In this document: one piece after another, positions 25,318 through 34,235 of the stretch
How positions within the stretch are numbered: position 1 is the first letter of the stretch
Layout of the letters: each line of letters starts with the position of its first letter
From: Rhizobium viscosum
Lineage (GTDB): Bacteria; Pseudomonadota; Alphaproteobacteria; Rhizobiales; Rhizobiaceae
Length of the DNA: 64,000 bases
Assembly (NCBI RefSeq): GCF_014873945.1
Contig: NZ_JADBEC010000001.1
Span: 248,001 to 312,000, forward strand
Reading direction: 5' to 3'
Position numbers and translations under genes: made by a program
The notes under the pieces: generated by a model
Told to the model about the DNA's origin: nothing
The model's database searches: none
Seen by the model: only the letters and a program-made list of their open reading frames with translations

Positions 25318-27063
25318 TTGTTTTTCAATTTTAGCTTGTTATTCTCGCTCCGGTTGGGGTGGGGCGATATTGTGACCTATAAGTTTGATCCTTTAGGTGA
25401 TCTTCAGCGTAACCTTTCGCTGGCGCTGAAATCGGCAAAATGGGGACTGAAAGCCGGGCGGAGCCTCAAAGCCCGTTCCGCGCGGCGTGATATCGAAAAG
25501 CTTTATGGTCCTGAAGTGGCCGATGCTGTCGAAGCCGCCATCCGTTCCGGCCGAGACCCTGGCCCGATCATCGAACGCGCCAAGCGTGACCTGGCGGCTC
25601 GACAGGAACGCGAACGCGTGCTCGCCGACCCACCTCCCCTCTATGGCTCGGCTAGGTGGCCCAATTCGACGGATCTACGGCCTTATCTCCGCGACAAATC
25701 AGCCTTCGACAACCCACGCTCCATCCTTCTCGGCACTTTCAGCGATGAGGGCCAATCCACACCGGCGGGATACGTCCATTGGGATGGCGACGGCCATCTT
25801 CTGACCATCGCTCCCACCCGGTCGGGCAAAGGCAAGACCACAATCATTCCAAACCTTTTGCGCTATCAGGGCAGCTGCGTTGTTCTTGACCCCAAAGGCG
25901 AGCTGTTCGAAGCCACCTCCAAGTCGCGCAGCAAGCTCGGCCCGGTCTACCGGATCGCCCCGCTGGACCGCGGGTCAGGCAAACCGGTGCACCGCTTTGA
26001 TCCTCTGAGCCGCGTCCGGCGAGAATCCGACGCCCGCGCAATTGCGCAGCAGATGTTTCCGCACGATCCCAAGGCCTCGTCATTCTTCGCTGACGAAGCC
26101 GTCGGCTTCGTGACCGCGGTCATCATGTATGTTCGCCACAAGGCGCCGCAAGGCCGCCGAACTTTGGCAACTGCTTGCGAGATGGCGTCGCTGAAGGGCC
26201 GCCATCTTCTCAAGGCGGCCAGGAAGATGGAGACCTTTCCGCCCTCAGCCGACGCCGCACGCGCGATCCTCGAAAAGGACCCGATGCGTGATCTGAAGGT
26301 CCTTGAGGCCACGCTGACAAGCAAGCTCTACGAATGGAAAGATACGGAAATCCTCCGAAGCATTGATGGCAACGACGTCAGCTTCGAAAGCCTTAAGGAC
26401 CGTCCCGCGACGGTCTATATCGAGATCCCGTTCGACATGATGAAGACGTTCGCGGGCTGGCTCCGCGTCGTTCTCAAAACCGCTCTCGACGCCATGCTCG
26501 CCAACCCGCGCGTCCCCGAAATTCCGGTGCTGTTCGTACTCGACGAGTTCTTGAATATAGGCCGTTTCCCAGAATATCGCGACGCGATCCGCACCCATGC
26601 GGGCGCAGGCGTGCGGCTGTGGTTCTTCCTGCAGGATATCTATTCGATCGAGGAGCACTATCCGGGCAACAGCTGGCGGCCGTTCCTGAACTGCGCTGTC
26701 AAGCAGTTCTTTGGGATCAATGACGAGGAGACGGCCAAGATGATCGGCGGCTATCTCGGCCATAAGACCCATGCCATCCGCACTACGAGCACCGGCGCCA
26801 ACGTGTCGTCGCATCAGCAGGACTGGGACGGATCCACCAACACCAGCTTCTCGTCGACCGAGAACATTCAATTCCTCGGCCGTCCACTGCTCACCAGCGA
26901 CGAAGTCCGGGAGCTGCTCGGCGGCTGGCAAGGCGACGGCTGGCGCTATGGAATTACCGACATTGCAGGCACACGCCCGTTCAAGACGCAACTTGTCGTC
27001 CACGAGAAGAGCGAAACCTGCCGCCAACGCATTGGGATGATGAGAGGGCACAATCATGGCTGA
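25318..27063 (+). CDS. VirD4/TraG-type conjugative coupling ATPase
   Basis: A protein of up to 581 residues with Walker A APTRSGKGKTT near residue 170, Walker B VLFVLDEFLNIG near residue 400 and the TraG signature RLWFFLQDIYSIEEHYPG. Coupling proteins hand the relaxase-bound DNA to a type IV secretion channel. Unlike most VirD4/TraG proteins it lacks a clear pair of N-terminal membrane helices. The start is TTG 25318 or, with GGTGGGG upstream, GTG 25372. The next gene overlaps it by 8 nt. No VirB genes are present in the window, so it would serve a foreign channel. Confidence 0.9.
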   Translation: MFFNFSLLFSLRLGWGDIVTYKFDPLGDLQRNLSLALKSAKWGLKAGRSLKARSARRDIEKLYGPEVADAVEAAIRSGRDPGPIIERAKRDLAARQERERVLADPPPLYGSARWPNSTDLRPYLRDKSAFDNPRSILLGTFSDEGQSTPAGYVHWDGDGHLLTIAPTRSGKGKTTIIPNLLRYQGSCVVLDPKGELFEATSKSRSKLGPVYRIAPLDRGSGKPVHRFDPLSRVRRESDARAIAQQMFPHDPKASSFFADEAVGFVTAVIMYVRHKAPQGRRTLATACEMASLKGRHLLKAARKMETFPPSADAARAILEKDPMRDLKVLEATLTSKLYEWKDTEILRSIDGNDVSFESLKDRPATVYIEIPFDMMKTFAGWLRVVLKTALDAMLANPRVPEIPVLFVLDEFLNIGRFPEYRDAIRTHAGAGVRLWFFLQDIYSIEEHYPGNSWRPFLNCAVKQFFGINDEETAKMIGGYLGHKTHAIRTTSTGANVSSHQQDWDGSTNTSFSSTENIQFLGRPLLTSDEVRELLGGWQGDGWRYGITDIAGTRPFKTQLVVHEKSETCRQRIGMMRGHNHG

Positions 27064-27988
27064 AGCGACAATTGAATACGAAAAGCTCCAGAACAGCAGT
27101 CTGACAACCTGGCTTGGCTTGGTCTTCGGCAGCTGGGTCGGGCTGGCCTGGGCCAGCTTTATCTCCCTGCCGGTCGGCTTAGGCGTCGGGATTGTCACCG
27201 GAAGTATGTTGGGCGGCGTCCTGGCCGTCCCGCTCTGGGGAACGCTTTGGGGATTTACCGGCCTGTGGCGGCAACGCGAGAATGCGATCCGCAAACATGG
27301 CATCACTCTGCTGAAGGAGGAAGATCCCTTGGCCCAGCGCGTCTATGCACTGGCTGCCAGACTCGGCCTCAACACCCGGCCATGGGTCGGCACCATGCCC
27401 CACAACAACGCCTACGCCATCGGCGGCAGTCCCAATAATGCCCTGGTCGTCATCGGCCAACCCCTCATCGATACCTTGAGCGAACCCGAGGTGGACGCCA
27501 TCATCGGGCACGAGTTAGGTCATATTGCCAATAACGACATGCGCCGCATGGGCCTCGCCCGCTCTTTCCAAAACTCCCTGGTCTGGTATCTGGGGTTCTC
27601 CAAAACTCTCCAGCGCTGGGGCCGCTGGCTCCTCACCTGGTTTTCGGAATTGCTGGTCCTGCGGCTCTCGCGCAGCCGCGAATACTGGGCCGATGCCATC
27701 GGCGCCGCGCTCACCAGCAAGGAACATATGATTACCGCTCTGGAAAAGCTGCACAACGAGCCGGAACTGAGCGAATTCGAGCGTGAGCATGCCCGACTGA
27801 TGTTCCATGGCTTCGCCGAAGGTTCTTGGCTATGCACGCATCCAACCCTCGGTGAGCGACGGGCGGCTCTCGAAGCCGAGACCTATCTCGGGCTTCTTCC
27901 TGTCTTGAAGACCGCAAAAACAATTTCCGCGTCCTCAACCGTACCGCCGTCGGCCGAGAATATAGCCTATGCAAAGCAAAGCGACTGA
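27056..27988 (+). CDS. M48-family (HtpX-like) membrane metalloprotease
   Basis: A 310-residue protein with N-terminal membrane segments at about residues 17-70 (LGLVFGSWVGLAWASF, then VGIVTGSMLGGVLAVPLW). The zinc site is HELGH at 152-156, and the third ligand Glu lies in SREYWADAIGA near 218. It is translationally coupled to the coupling protein gene (8-nt overlap), an arrangement that suggests a role in element transfer or envelope remodelling rather than general quality control. Confidence 0.85.
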   Translation: MAEATIEYEKLQNSSLTTWLGLVFGSWVGLAWASFISLPVGLGVGIVTGSMLGGVLAVPLWGTLWGFTGLWRQRENAIRKHGITLLKEEDPLAQRVYALAARLGLNTRPWVGTMPHNNAYAIGGSPNNALVVIGQPLIDTLSEPEVDAIIGHELGHIANNDMRRMGLARSFQNSLVWYLGFSKTLQRWGRWLLTWFSELLVLRLSRSREYWADAIGAALTSKEHMITALEKLHNEPELSEFEREHARLMFHGFAEGSWLCTHPTLGERRAALEAETYLGLLPVLKTAKTISASSTVPPSAENIAYAKQSD

Positions 27989-28070
27989 TGCGCAGTCATT
28001 GTGACTATGGCCGCTGCGCTACGGTTAGGTGGCCAAGGGGTGTTTTCCGGATTCACTCCTAAGCATGAAA

Positions 28071-28394
28071 TCAGTGCCTATATTTCGACCGTACCTTCGC
28101 CAATGCCCTCGATAAGATCCTAACATCAAAGGGATCAGCAGCAACATCCCGTTCGAAACGTTTCAAATAGTTATGAAACCCGATCTTCATGACATCCAGC
28201 CCATCCTGATTCAAATCCTCCAGATACAACTCAATATCCATCCCTCCCGGGCGCCTCACCACCTCAGAGGCATCAAGCAAGAGATTATGTTCAACTAAGA
28301 AACTTCTTAGCGCTTCGCCGATTTTTATCGCTGCATCGCTAGTGAGATCTCCAGATCTCACTGGTACTATTGCTTTGTATAAAGTAATACTCAT
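28071..28394 (-). CDS. Candidate immunity protein for the exported toxin
   Basis: A 107-residue soluble acidic protein directly downstream of the exported toxin-like gene (4-nt overlap, ATGA). It has no signal peptide. Recognisable stretches are LRSFLVEHNLLLDASEVVRR and GMDIELYLEDLNQDGLDV. I know no family for it. Position, size and cytoplasmic location fit an immunity protein. Confidence 0.55.
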   Translation of the reverse strand: MSITLYKAIVPVRSGDLTSDAAIKIGEALRSFLVEHNLLLDASEVVRRPGGMDIELYLEDLNQDGLDVMKIGFHNYLKRFERDVAADPFDVRILSRALAKVRSKYRH

Positions 28395-29119
28395 CGCGCA
28401 CCATATGATATTTTCTTATCTTTTATGTCAACTCTCGCCGTTTCTGAGCTGATATCTTTAATTGAAATCAGCTTTCCCGTTTTTCTGTCTTTTATATACT
28501 CACCGCCGGAGTCTCGGATAGCTATCTCTTTTAACCTCTGAGCGGTTTTTGACGCCGTCGGCGACGTTGTCTCAACGATCCGCGTGACCTTGCCATCTTC
28601 TATGACGACGTGATCAACCCGTCGGCCCTGGTTAGTAATAGGATCAAGCACTTTCTTGCCATTCTTATCCACTATAAGTGTTTGATTTTGTACGATCGCA
28701 TTTGGATTTCCAGCTTTCAAATCGGCTTCGACCATCCGCTCCCGGATGCGGCCGTCTAGCGCATTCTTCACGATCTGCTGAGCAGCCTTGGTTGTGTCGC
28801 GTATTGCTTCGCCAACGCCGAAGGCCGTGCGATTCGACGTTTTGGCAATCGAACTCAGTGCCTTGCGACCGAAAGAACTCGCGCCGATATGCTCCTTCGG
28901 CCTTTCGCCGGCTTTGGGCTCGATCTTCCCTCTAAATTTAAGGCGAACGAAATCTAGCTGGATGTCATGATTTGCTGGCGTTTTATGAAGCTGGCCAGGA
29001 TCGAAGAGACGACCGCCTGAAGGTGCCGTGGGATAAGCGCCGACAGCTTGACTACCCAGCAGTGACACAATTAATAATAGAAATACAAAAAGCGGGAATA
29101 CTCCGCGACTTTTCCTCAT
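28391..29119 (-). CDS. Exported toxin-like protein with restriction-nuclease-type C-terminus
   Basis: A 242-residue protein starting at ATG 29119 (AAGGAAAT upstream), with signal peptide PLFVFLLLIVSLLGSQAVGA. The C-terminal 100 residues read QNQTLIVDKNGKKVLDPIT, RRVDHVVIEDGKVTRIVETT and SPTASKTAQRLKE. This is the D...E-x-T/K layout of restriction-fold (Tox-REase-like) toxin domains in polymorphic toxins. The middle (IGASSFGRKALSSI and following) could be a delivery region. Coupled to a small downstream gene, it looks like an exported toxin and immunity pair. The nuclease call is pattern-based. Confidence 0.55.
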   Translation of the reverse strand: MRKSRGVFPLFVFLLLIVSLLGSQAVGAYPTAPSGGRLFDPGQLHKTPANHDIQLDFVRLKFRGKIEPKAGERPKEHIGASSFGRKALSSIAKTSNRTAFGVGEAIRDTTKAAQQIVKNALDGRIRERMVEADLKAGNPNAIVQNQTLIVDKNGKKVLDPITNQGRRVDHVVIEDGKVTRIVETTSPTASKTAQRLKEIAIRDSGGEYIKDRKTGKLISIKDISSETARVDIKDKKISYGAR

Positions 29120-29143
29120 GCGGATTTCCTTACAAATAGACCG

Positions 29144-29770
29144 ATGCCAGTAGTATCGACCATCACCAAATATTTAAGCCGCCCGCTCCAAATTTTCATT
29201 TCCGCAGCTACAGATATCATTCTTGTCTTTCAAAGCAGCATATTCATAGGAATATTCGTTGCATTTTTATATCTTCTCGCAACACTTTTTGGCATCTGGA
29301 TCGGGGATACCTTAAATGATCTTCTGGAAATTCCGCTAACATTGATATCTTTGGCACTGCCAACTCCTACCGATATGGTGTTCGATATCGTTTCTTATCT
29401 ATTCTTGATGTGGCTCGGCCTAACTTTGATGTTCTTCCTTGTCAGGACTCTGTTGCGAGCGCTTGTCTGGTGCGCTTACAGCCTCAAGCTCTCCGGCACC
29501 GTTTCAGCTCTCGTGGTCATCGGAACATTGTGCACCGCAGGTTTTCTCTTTCTACTAATGTGGCCGGACGAATATGGAGGGGATTGGCTTACCATCACCA
29601 CCGGATACGCATTGATGCTTGCCCTTATTGCTTTGAGCTTCGCTCTTTGGACTTGGAACCGATACCGAGTGAACAAGCGACTGAAAGCCAGGCTGTTCGA
29701 CCACGAAGTGGGCGGGAGCCTATATCACCTTTCGTCTTTCCGCGATTTTTCTGACTTGAGGACCATATGA
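29144..29770 (+). CDS. Multi-span membrane protein, first gene of a membrane operon
   Basis: A 208-residue protein with about four transmembrane segments (centred near residues 40, 90, 125 and 155; for example IGIFVAFLYLLATLFGIW and ALVVIGTLCTAGFLFLLMW) and a basic C-terminal tail. No family recognised. Its start lies only 24 nt from the divergent toxin start, so the promoters of both must overlap coding sequence, or the true start is elsewhere. The next gene overlaps by 4 nt. Confidence 0.6.
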   Translation: MPVVSTITKYLSRPLQIFISAATDIILVFQSSIFIGIFVAFLYLLATLFGIWIGDTLNDLLEIPLTLISLALPTPTDMVFDIVSYLFLMWLGLTLMFFLVRTLLRALVWCAYSLKLSGTVSALVVIGTLCTAGFLFLLMWPDEYGGDWLTITTGYALMLALIALSFALWTWNRYRVNKRLKARLFDHEVGGSLYHLSSFRDFSDLRTI

Positions 29771-31149
29771 AAGCAAAAGTGAGTGCGGATTCCGTCCGCA
29801 CAAAGTTGCGAGTCATCGCTCGGGCACAAAAGGATGCCGCCGACGAACTGCCGGAAACTACTGCGACTACGATCGGCACTACGGAATCGAGCATCATTGA
29901 ACATTGCCAGGATCTTCTTGCGAATGCTGAAAATGATGCAAGAAACGAAATCAAGACAATCGGCGCGCGCTTCTCCGCTACCTCTGTTGACCATGGGCGC
30001 CTGACAAACGCACGGGTTGACTTGACGAATGCAGTCGAGGCTGCCTTCAGCACTCGCCGCTTCGAAATATCAGAAGCAGCAACACGTATTCAGAGAGCCC
30101 GCAGGGAGTATCTTCACTTTAGACGAAAACATAATCGGGAGTATGAAGCGGAATACCCGCAGGCCATGCTGCTTTTTATTGGGATCATCGCTTTCATGGT
30201 CGTTTTGGAATCGGCCGCAAATGCGATGTTTTTCGCCCAAGCAAGCGACACGGGCTACCTTGGCGGGATCTCAACCGCGGCGTTGATATCGCTGGTGAAC
30301 GTGGCATTGGGCTTGCTGGTTGGCGTAATTGGATTCCGTTATATTGCTCACAATAACCACGCACATAAAGTCTGGGCTATTCCCCTGACCCTCGCCATCT
30401 TTTGTGGCGACTTCTGGTTCAACATGGTTGTCGCCTACTATCGAGACTCCCTTTCCAGAGACCCGACTGCCGAATTAACTGAGGTTATTTCTTTCAATAT
30501 AATTGAGCTATTCAACGGTCGGACGTTCCATTCATTGATGCTCCTAATTATCGGCGCGACAATATTTCTGGTTTCTTCCTATGAAGGCACAAAACTGTTG
30601 GGGTCCTATCCGGGTTACAGCCGTCGCCATCGTAAATTAACTGAAGCCGAAGTCGCAATGAGCAATCTTAAAGATGACCTCAGAGACGATCTTCAGGACG
30701 CTCTTGACAGCCACAGCGAGCCGCTAAAATCGCTGATCGTTGAAGCGCAATCGGTTCGCGCAAGGCAACTGCAGGCTAAATCTGAGCTGACCGGCGTAAT
30801 ATCACATGTGGGAAGCCTCCAAAATTCTATACAGGAAGTTTGCCGTCAACTCGTCAACGACTATCGAGCCGAAAACCGGTCTATCCGACAGACACCAGCG
30901 CCTCGCTATTTCTCAGAAACGCCCACGCTGCGGCATGCAGATCTTAACGCTGACGTTGCTGCCTTGCTTCGGCATGCGGATGAAGTAGCAAAATCTTGCG
31001 AGGAAGTGGGGGTCAAAGCGGAAGACAACCTTCGCTATTTTCAAGATTTGATCGTAAAACGGCTGGAGAATATTGATGATTTTGCTAGGGCGGCAGAAAT
31101 CGAAGGACAAGCGAAGGCAGATGCGGAATCGGCCGCGCTCCAAGGTTAG
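29767..31149 (+). CDS. Large membrane protein with coiled coils, second gene of the membrane operon
   Basis: A 460-residue protein from ATG 29767 (GAGGACC upstream). Residues 1-125 are helical and coiled-coil-like. Residues 130-285 hold four membrane segments (MLLFIGIIAFMVVLES, LISLVNVALGLLVGVIGF, VWAIPLTLAIFCGDFWF, LLIIGATIFLVSSY). The last 170 residues are again helical. A cytoplasmic-coil, membrane, cytoplasmic-coil layout recalls anti-phage membrane complexes such as ZorA-like proteins, but I see no MotA/TolQ signature. Function unknown. Confidence 0.65.
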   Translation: MKAKVSADSVRTKLRVIARAQKDAADELPETTATTIGTTESSIIEHCQDLLANAENDARNEIKTIGARFSATSVDHGRLTNARVDLTNAVEAAFSTRRFEISEAATRIQRARREYLHFRRKHNREYEAEYPQAMLLFIGIIAFMVVLESAANAMFFAQASDTGYLGGISTAALISLVNVALGLLVGVIGFRYIAHNNHAHKVWAIPLTLAIFCGDFWFNMVVAYYRDSLSRDPTAELTEVISFNIIELFNGRTFHSLMLLIIGATIFLVSSYEGTKLLGSYPGYSRRHRKLTEAEVAMSNLKDDLRDDLQDALDSHSEPLKSLIVEAQSVRARQLQAKSELTGVISHVGSLQNSIQEVCRQLVNDYRAENRSIRQTPAPRYFSETPTLRHADLNADVAALLRHADEVAKSCEEVGVKAEDNLRYFQDLIVKRLENIDDFARAAEIEGQAKADAESAALQG

Positions 31150-31906
31150 CCGAGCGAACCTGGCAGGCGCTTTTTTGCTGATAGTCGCCTTCGCCATCGC
31201 TGCCGCCGTCGTCTACGCAAATATAATGTTGCAACCTGCGCCGCGCGGCGAGGCGGACCTCTGCCCCCTGTCGGGCGCAAAAGGTTTGGAAATCCTCGTC
31301 GTCGATAAGTCAGATCAGTGGAACAATGCGCAGGTAAACCGGCTGGCGCGGGTCATCAACACTTTGAAGGACGAGATCCCCCAGGATTACAAGCTCAGTA
31401 TTTTCACCTTTCAAGATAAAGTTGAATACGGATTTCCCCCTATTTTTTCCGTTTGCAGTCCGGGACGCGGGCAGGAGACTAGCTTTTGGTATGGTAACCC
31501 TGAGAAAGTTCAACGCAAATTCGCACAGATGTTTGGAACCCCATTATCAACCGTCTTGAGCGAGTTGCAAAAGCCAGCAGAGGGCACAGAGTCGCCCATT
31601 TTAGAAGTGCTGGCAGATATAACAGGACGGGAAGAGTTTTATTCGGTGCAGGGGATCCACCAAATAATTCTTATTTCGGATATGCTACAGAACACGGAGC
31701 TTCTGAATTTGTTCTCTCAATCCGGAGATAATGTGGATTCGGCAAAGGTCAGCCAGGAGGCTGGCGCGCGGTCATTCGATGAGTTTTCTCTAAGGGTCTA
31801 CCAAATTAAAGGAAAGTATTCACAGAAGCAGCTCGATAACGCCAAAGCATTTTGGTCGAAATGGGCCACTTTCCATAAGGTAAAACTCGACTGGCTCTAT
31901 TTGTAA
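31076..31906 (+). CDS. Membrane-anchored VWA-like protein, third gene of the membrane operon
   Basis: A 276-residue protein from ATG 31076 (GGAG 8 nt upstream; ATG 31121 is an alternative), overlapping the previous gene by 74 nt in another frame. After a basic stretch it has one signal-anchor (AFLLIVAFAIAAAVVYANIM), then a periplasmic Rossmann-like domain (KGLEILVVDKSDQWNNAQV, YKLSIFTFQDKVE, IHQIILISDMLQNTELL). The DxSxx pattern is a degenerate von Willebrand A metal site. With the two upstream membrane proteins it forms a compact unit of unknown function. Confidence 0.65.
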   Translation: MILLGRQKSKDKRRQMRNRPRSKVSRANLAGAFLLIVAFAIAAAVVYANIMLQPAPRGEADLCPLSGAKGLEILVVDKSDQWNNAQVNRLARVINTLKDEIPQDYKLSIFTFQDKVEYGFPPIFSVCSPGRGQETSFWYGNPEKVQRKFAQMFGTPLSTVLSELQKPAEGTESPILEVLADITGREEFYSVQGIHQIILISDMLQNTELLNLFSQSGDNVDSAKVSQEAGARSFDEFSLRVYQIKGKYSQKQLDNAKAFWSKWATFHKVKLDWLYL

Positions 31907-32013
31907 TACGTTTTACTTTTGGAGCATAGAGTTTCGCTCGAATCTCGGGCACACAGAATGGCCTTTCGGTGCATGTCCTGGCGGGAATAAATCGACGGGC
32001 AGCAGCGCATTTC

Positions 32014-32475
32014 CTAGCGGCTTCTCTGCCAGTCCGAATACTCTTCCGGCTCCACATCGTCCCGATGCATCTCGGTCAACATACGTTCTTCGCCCTCATC
32101 ACGCCGGTCATGGTCTTCCTGTCGATGTTCTTGGTCTGGTTCCTCGATATGAGGGCGCAACCAATCAAGATAGTCGACCGGAGCCAAGGGTAGCCGCTCG
32201 ATCAGTGTGGAAGCCACTCCCTCCTCACGTTCCAGTTCGCCTTGTTCACGAGCACGATTGGCAAAGTCTTCCAATCGTGCCTCGACCTTACCAAGATCGT
32301 ACATATACCCCAGTTGCGCATTGAAGCGGTCCCGGAGAAACGCAATGGTTCGTCTCGGATCGTCGCCGGCGCCGAGCCCCTGAACGCACCGTTCCATCTC
32401 ATCGTCGATATCCTGAATCTGCGTCTCCAGAGCTTGGGCGCGCTCCTGGAGCTGTTTCAGCTCGTTCTCGGTCAT
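32014..32475 (-). CDS. Coiled-coil accessory protein of the mobilisation cluster
   Basis: A 153-residue very acidic protein with an N-terminal coiled coil (ELKQLQERAQALETQIQDID) and a charged tail (EHRQEDHDRRDEGEERM). It is the last gene of the operon running from the MobA relaxase, 29 nt after the previous stop. Its role is unknown; a relaxosome accessory or oriT-binding function is possible. Confidence 0.6.
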   Translation of the reverse strand: MTENELKQLQERAQALETQIQDIDDEMERCVQGLGAGDDPRRTIAFLRDRFNAQLGYMYDLGKVEARLEDFANRAREQGELEREEGVASTLIERLPLAPVDYLDWLRPHIEEPDQEHRQEDHDRRDEGEERMLTEMHRDDVEPEEYSDWQRSR

Positions 32476-32504
32476 ACTGCGATGCTCCGGCCGTCGCCGG
32501 TTCC

Positions 32505-32846
32505 CTAGTGGATGTGGTGATAGGCAGGCAAGTGTTCGGGTTGATCCTGGATATCGGCAATCAGATAAGCCCGGAGTTTTTCTCCGGAATCGACCAGTTT
32601 CTGCGCCTGGGCGTGAAAGTATCGTGCTTCCTCGCGCAGATGGTCATCAACTGTAGCGTCTGCCTCGGCCAGCGCCTGGCATTTGCTCCAGAATGCGAGT
32701 TTCTTGCGTCGCCGGATCAGATCGGTTTCCAGCCACTCTAATTCGCGCCGCAAGCCAGCGCGACGCTCGTCGCTCAGCGGCTGAATTCCAAAGACGGACC
32801 CGGTATGAACTTTTCCCATGGAGACATGATGGGACGGAAGGCTCAT
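32505..32846 (-). CDS. Helical accessory protein of the mobilisation cluster
   Basis: A 113-residue protein, largely helical (RRAGLRRELEWLETDLIRRR and EEARYFHAQAQKLVDSGEKL). It starts at 32846, two nucleotides after the relaxase stop at 32849, so it is translationally linked to mobA. MobC/MobB-type accessory proteins occupy this place in many mobilisable elements; no direct homology is claimed. Confidence 0.6.
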   Translation of the reverse strand: MSLPSHHVSMGKVHTGSVFGIQPLSDERRAGLRRELEWLETDLIRRRKKLAFWSKCQALAEADATVDDHLREEARYFHAQAQKLVDSGEKLRAYLIADIQDQPEHLPAYHHIH

Positions 32847-32848
32847 TC

Positions 32849-33934
32849 TTACAAGCCCCGCGTGCGATCGATTTCCTGTTCGCGCGGCCGTTCCGCCGGT
32901 TCCGGCGCCTCGCGACCCGGCTCCTCGAGGTCAAGCCAATCGAGATGGTTTTCCCAGCGCTCCAAAACCTCTTGGTCCGCGGCGTCCTGTTGCGTCACAG
33001 GCTCATCGAGCCAGTCCAGCCTGTTCTCAGAAGCGAGACGGTAATCTGCAGCTTCGTCCTCGCTTAGCTCACGGCCATTCTGCTGGTCGACAGCTGCCCG
33101 CGCCTCAGCCATGTCTCCCGTGAGCTCCGGTTCGGCAGGGCGCGCAGGCGCGCTCTCCATGTCATGAATCATCCGCTCTTCCGCCGCCGCCAGCTCGCGG
33201 GGGTGGATCGGATTCCCATCTGGGTCCGGAACAGGTAAATCGTCTTCTGGTTCTCGCGGCATGATTGGTGGTCTCCGTTGCTGTATACCGGCGCGTCGCG
33301 CCCGTCGTTCCTCTGGGTTCGGACCTCTATGCTCACCCGGCGTCTGTTCCATCTGGCGCTTCGCATAACTGCGGCTGTCGATCGTCACCGTCACACCGGC
33401 CTTGCCTAAGGCGGTATTGGCAACTCTGGCCCAAAGGGTCCTCGCCTCGATGACAAAGGGGCGACCATCCGCGCTGCGGATCTTGGGCCCGAAGCCATCT
33501 TCGGTGACCACCCGGGTGGTCAGCAGGAGATGGACGTGCGGGTTATGTTGGGTGCCGTCATCGTGTATGGCCAGGTCGGCAATGAACCCTTTGGCCGTGT
33601 AGGCGTCGGCCATGGCACGGGCCACGGCAAGCCAGGCGCTGCGCGGCAGTTCGCGCGGCAACGCGAATTCCAGCTCTTTGGCCAGGCGAGCATCCTTACG
33701 TTTTTCGGCGGCTTCGACGGCATTCCACAGCGCCGCGCGATCAGCCATCCAAGCCGGAGCTCCTGGAGGAAGGCGGATTTCCTTGGCAACGACATCGCGC
33801 CGTCCGCCGAACACTGACATTCGCTCCTCAGCTTCGTTGGGCAGCGTCTCCCCTGCCCTATAGGCGGCAGCGGCGAGGATCGAGCGACCGTCACTGCGGC
33901 TGATGTTCTTGATATGCAGGTGGTAGATAGCCAC
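32849..33934 (-). CDS. mobA: MobA/MobL-type relaxase (MOBQ class)
   Basis: A 361-residue relaxase. GTG 33934 is chosen (AGGAGAGG upstream), giving the usual N-terminus of the family, AIYHLHIKNISRSDGRSI, with the catalytic Tyr near residue 4. The HUH histidine motif is HNPHVHLLLTTR near residue 130. The C-terminal 130 residues are acidic and lack the primase domain seen in some MobA proteins. It would nick the candidate oriT about 100-160 bp upstream and lead the strand through the coupling protein. It is the first gene of a three-gene mobilisation operon. Confidence 0.88.
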   Translation of the reverse strand: MAIYHLHIKNISRSDGRSILAAAAYRAGETLPNEAEERMSVFGGRRDVVAKEIRLPPGAPAWMADRAALWNAVEAAEKRKDARLAKELEFALPRELPRSAWLAVARAMADAYTAKGFIADLAIHDDGTQHNPHVHLLLTTRVVTEDGFGPKIRSADGRPFVIEARTLWARVANTALGKAGVTVTIDSRSYAKRQMEQTPGEHRGPNPEERRARRAGIQQRRPPIMPREPEDDLPVPDPDGNPIHPRELAAAEERMIHDMESAPARPAEPELTGDMAEARAAVDQQNGRELSEDEAADYRLASENRLDWLDEPVTQQDAADQEVLERWENHLDWLDLEEPGREAPEPAERPREQEIDRTRGL

Positions 33935-34029
33935 CAGCCTCTCCTCGGCACGGACGGGGTCCAGGGGTATCCCCTGGCGCACTTGCCGGTTTTCTCCAGA
34001 CGCCGTGCGGCTGGTCAAAAAACCGTGCA

Positions 34030-34092
34030 ACGCATCGCCACTTTTTGCTCAATGCGTACACATTGGGCGATGCGTAGGTGCGCTGTACGCAT
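34030..34092. other. oriT: Candidate origin of transfer (oriT)
   Basis: Directly upstream of mobA are two interleaved inverted repeats: ACGCATCGCC (34030-34039) with GGCGATGCGT (34066-34075), and ATGCGTACA (34052-34060) with TGTACGCAT (34084-34092). Position next to the relaxase start and nested inverted repeats are typical of oriT. The nick site cannot be placed. Confidence 0.6.
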
Positions 34093-34174
34093 CATACAAG
34101 GAGGCGTTGATTTTCTTCAAGATCAGTAACAACGGCAAATGATGTCAACCGGCTGGATTTAGCAACGGAATTGC

Positions 34175-34203
34175 TTCTCAACCACGTGAATATCGGTTGA
34201 GAA
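34175..34203. promoter_or_regulatory. Inverted repeat upstream of the rescue tRNA
   Basis: Arms TTCTCAACC (34175-34183) and GGTTGAGAA (34195-34203) are exact, 11 nt apart, ending 32 bp before the tRNA. It could be a regulator site or a weak terminator isolating the tRNA from the mob region. Confidence 0.45.
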
Positions 34204-34235
34204 TACCGGCTCTCTTTGTTAGCAGAGAACACCAC

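Noticed and set aside
26245..27306. A 353-residue minus-strand frame opposite the coupling-protein gene
   Set aside because: Shadow of the TraG/VirD4 gene; no ribosome site or recognisable domain.
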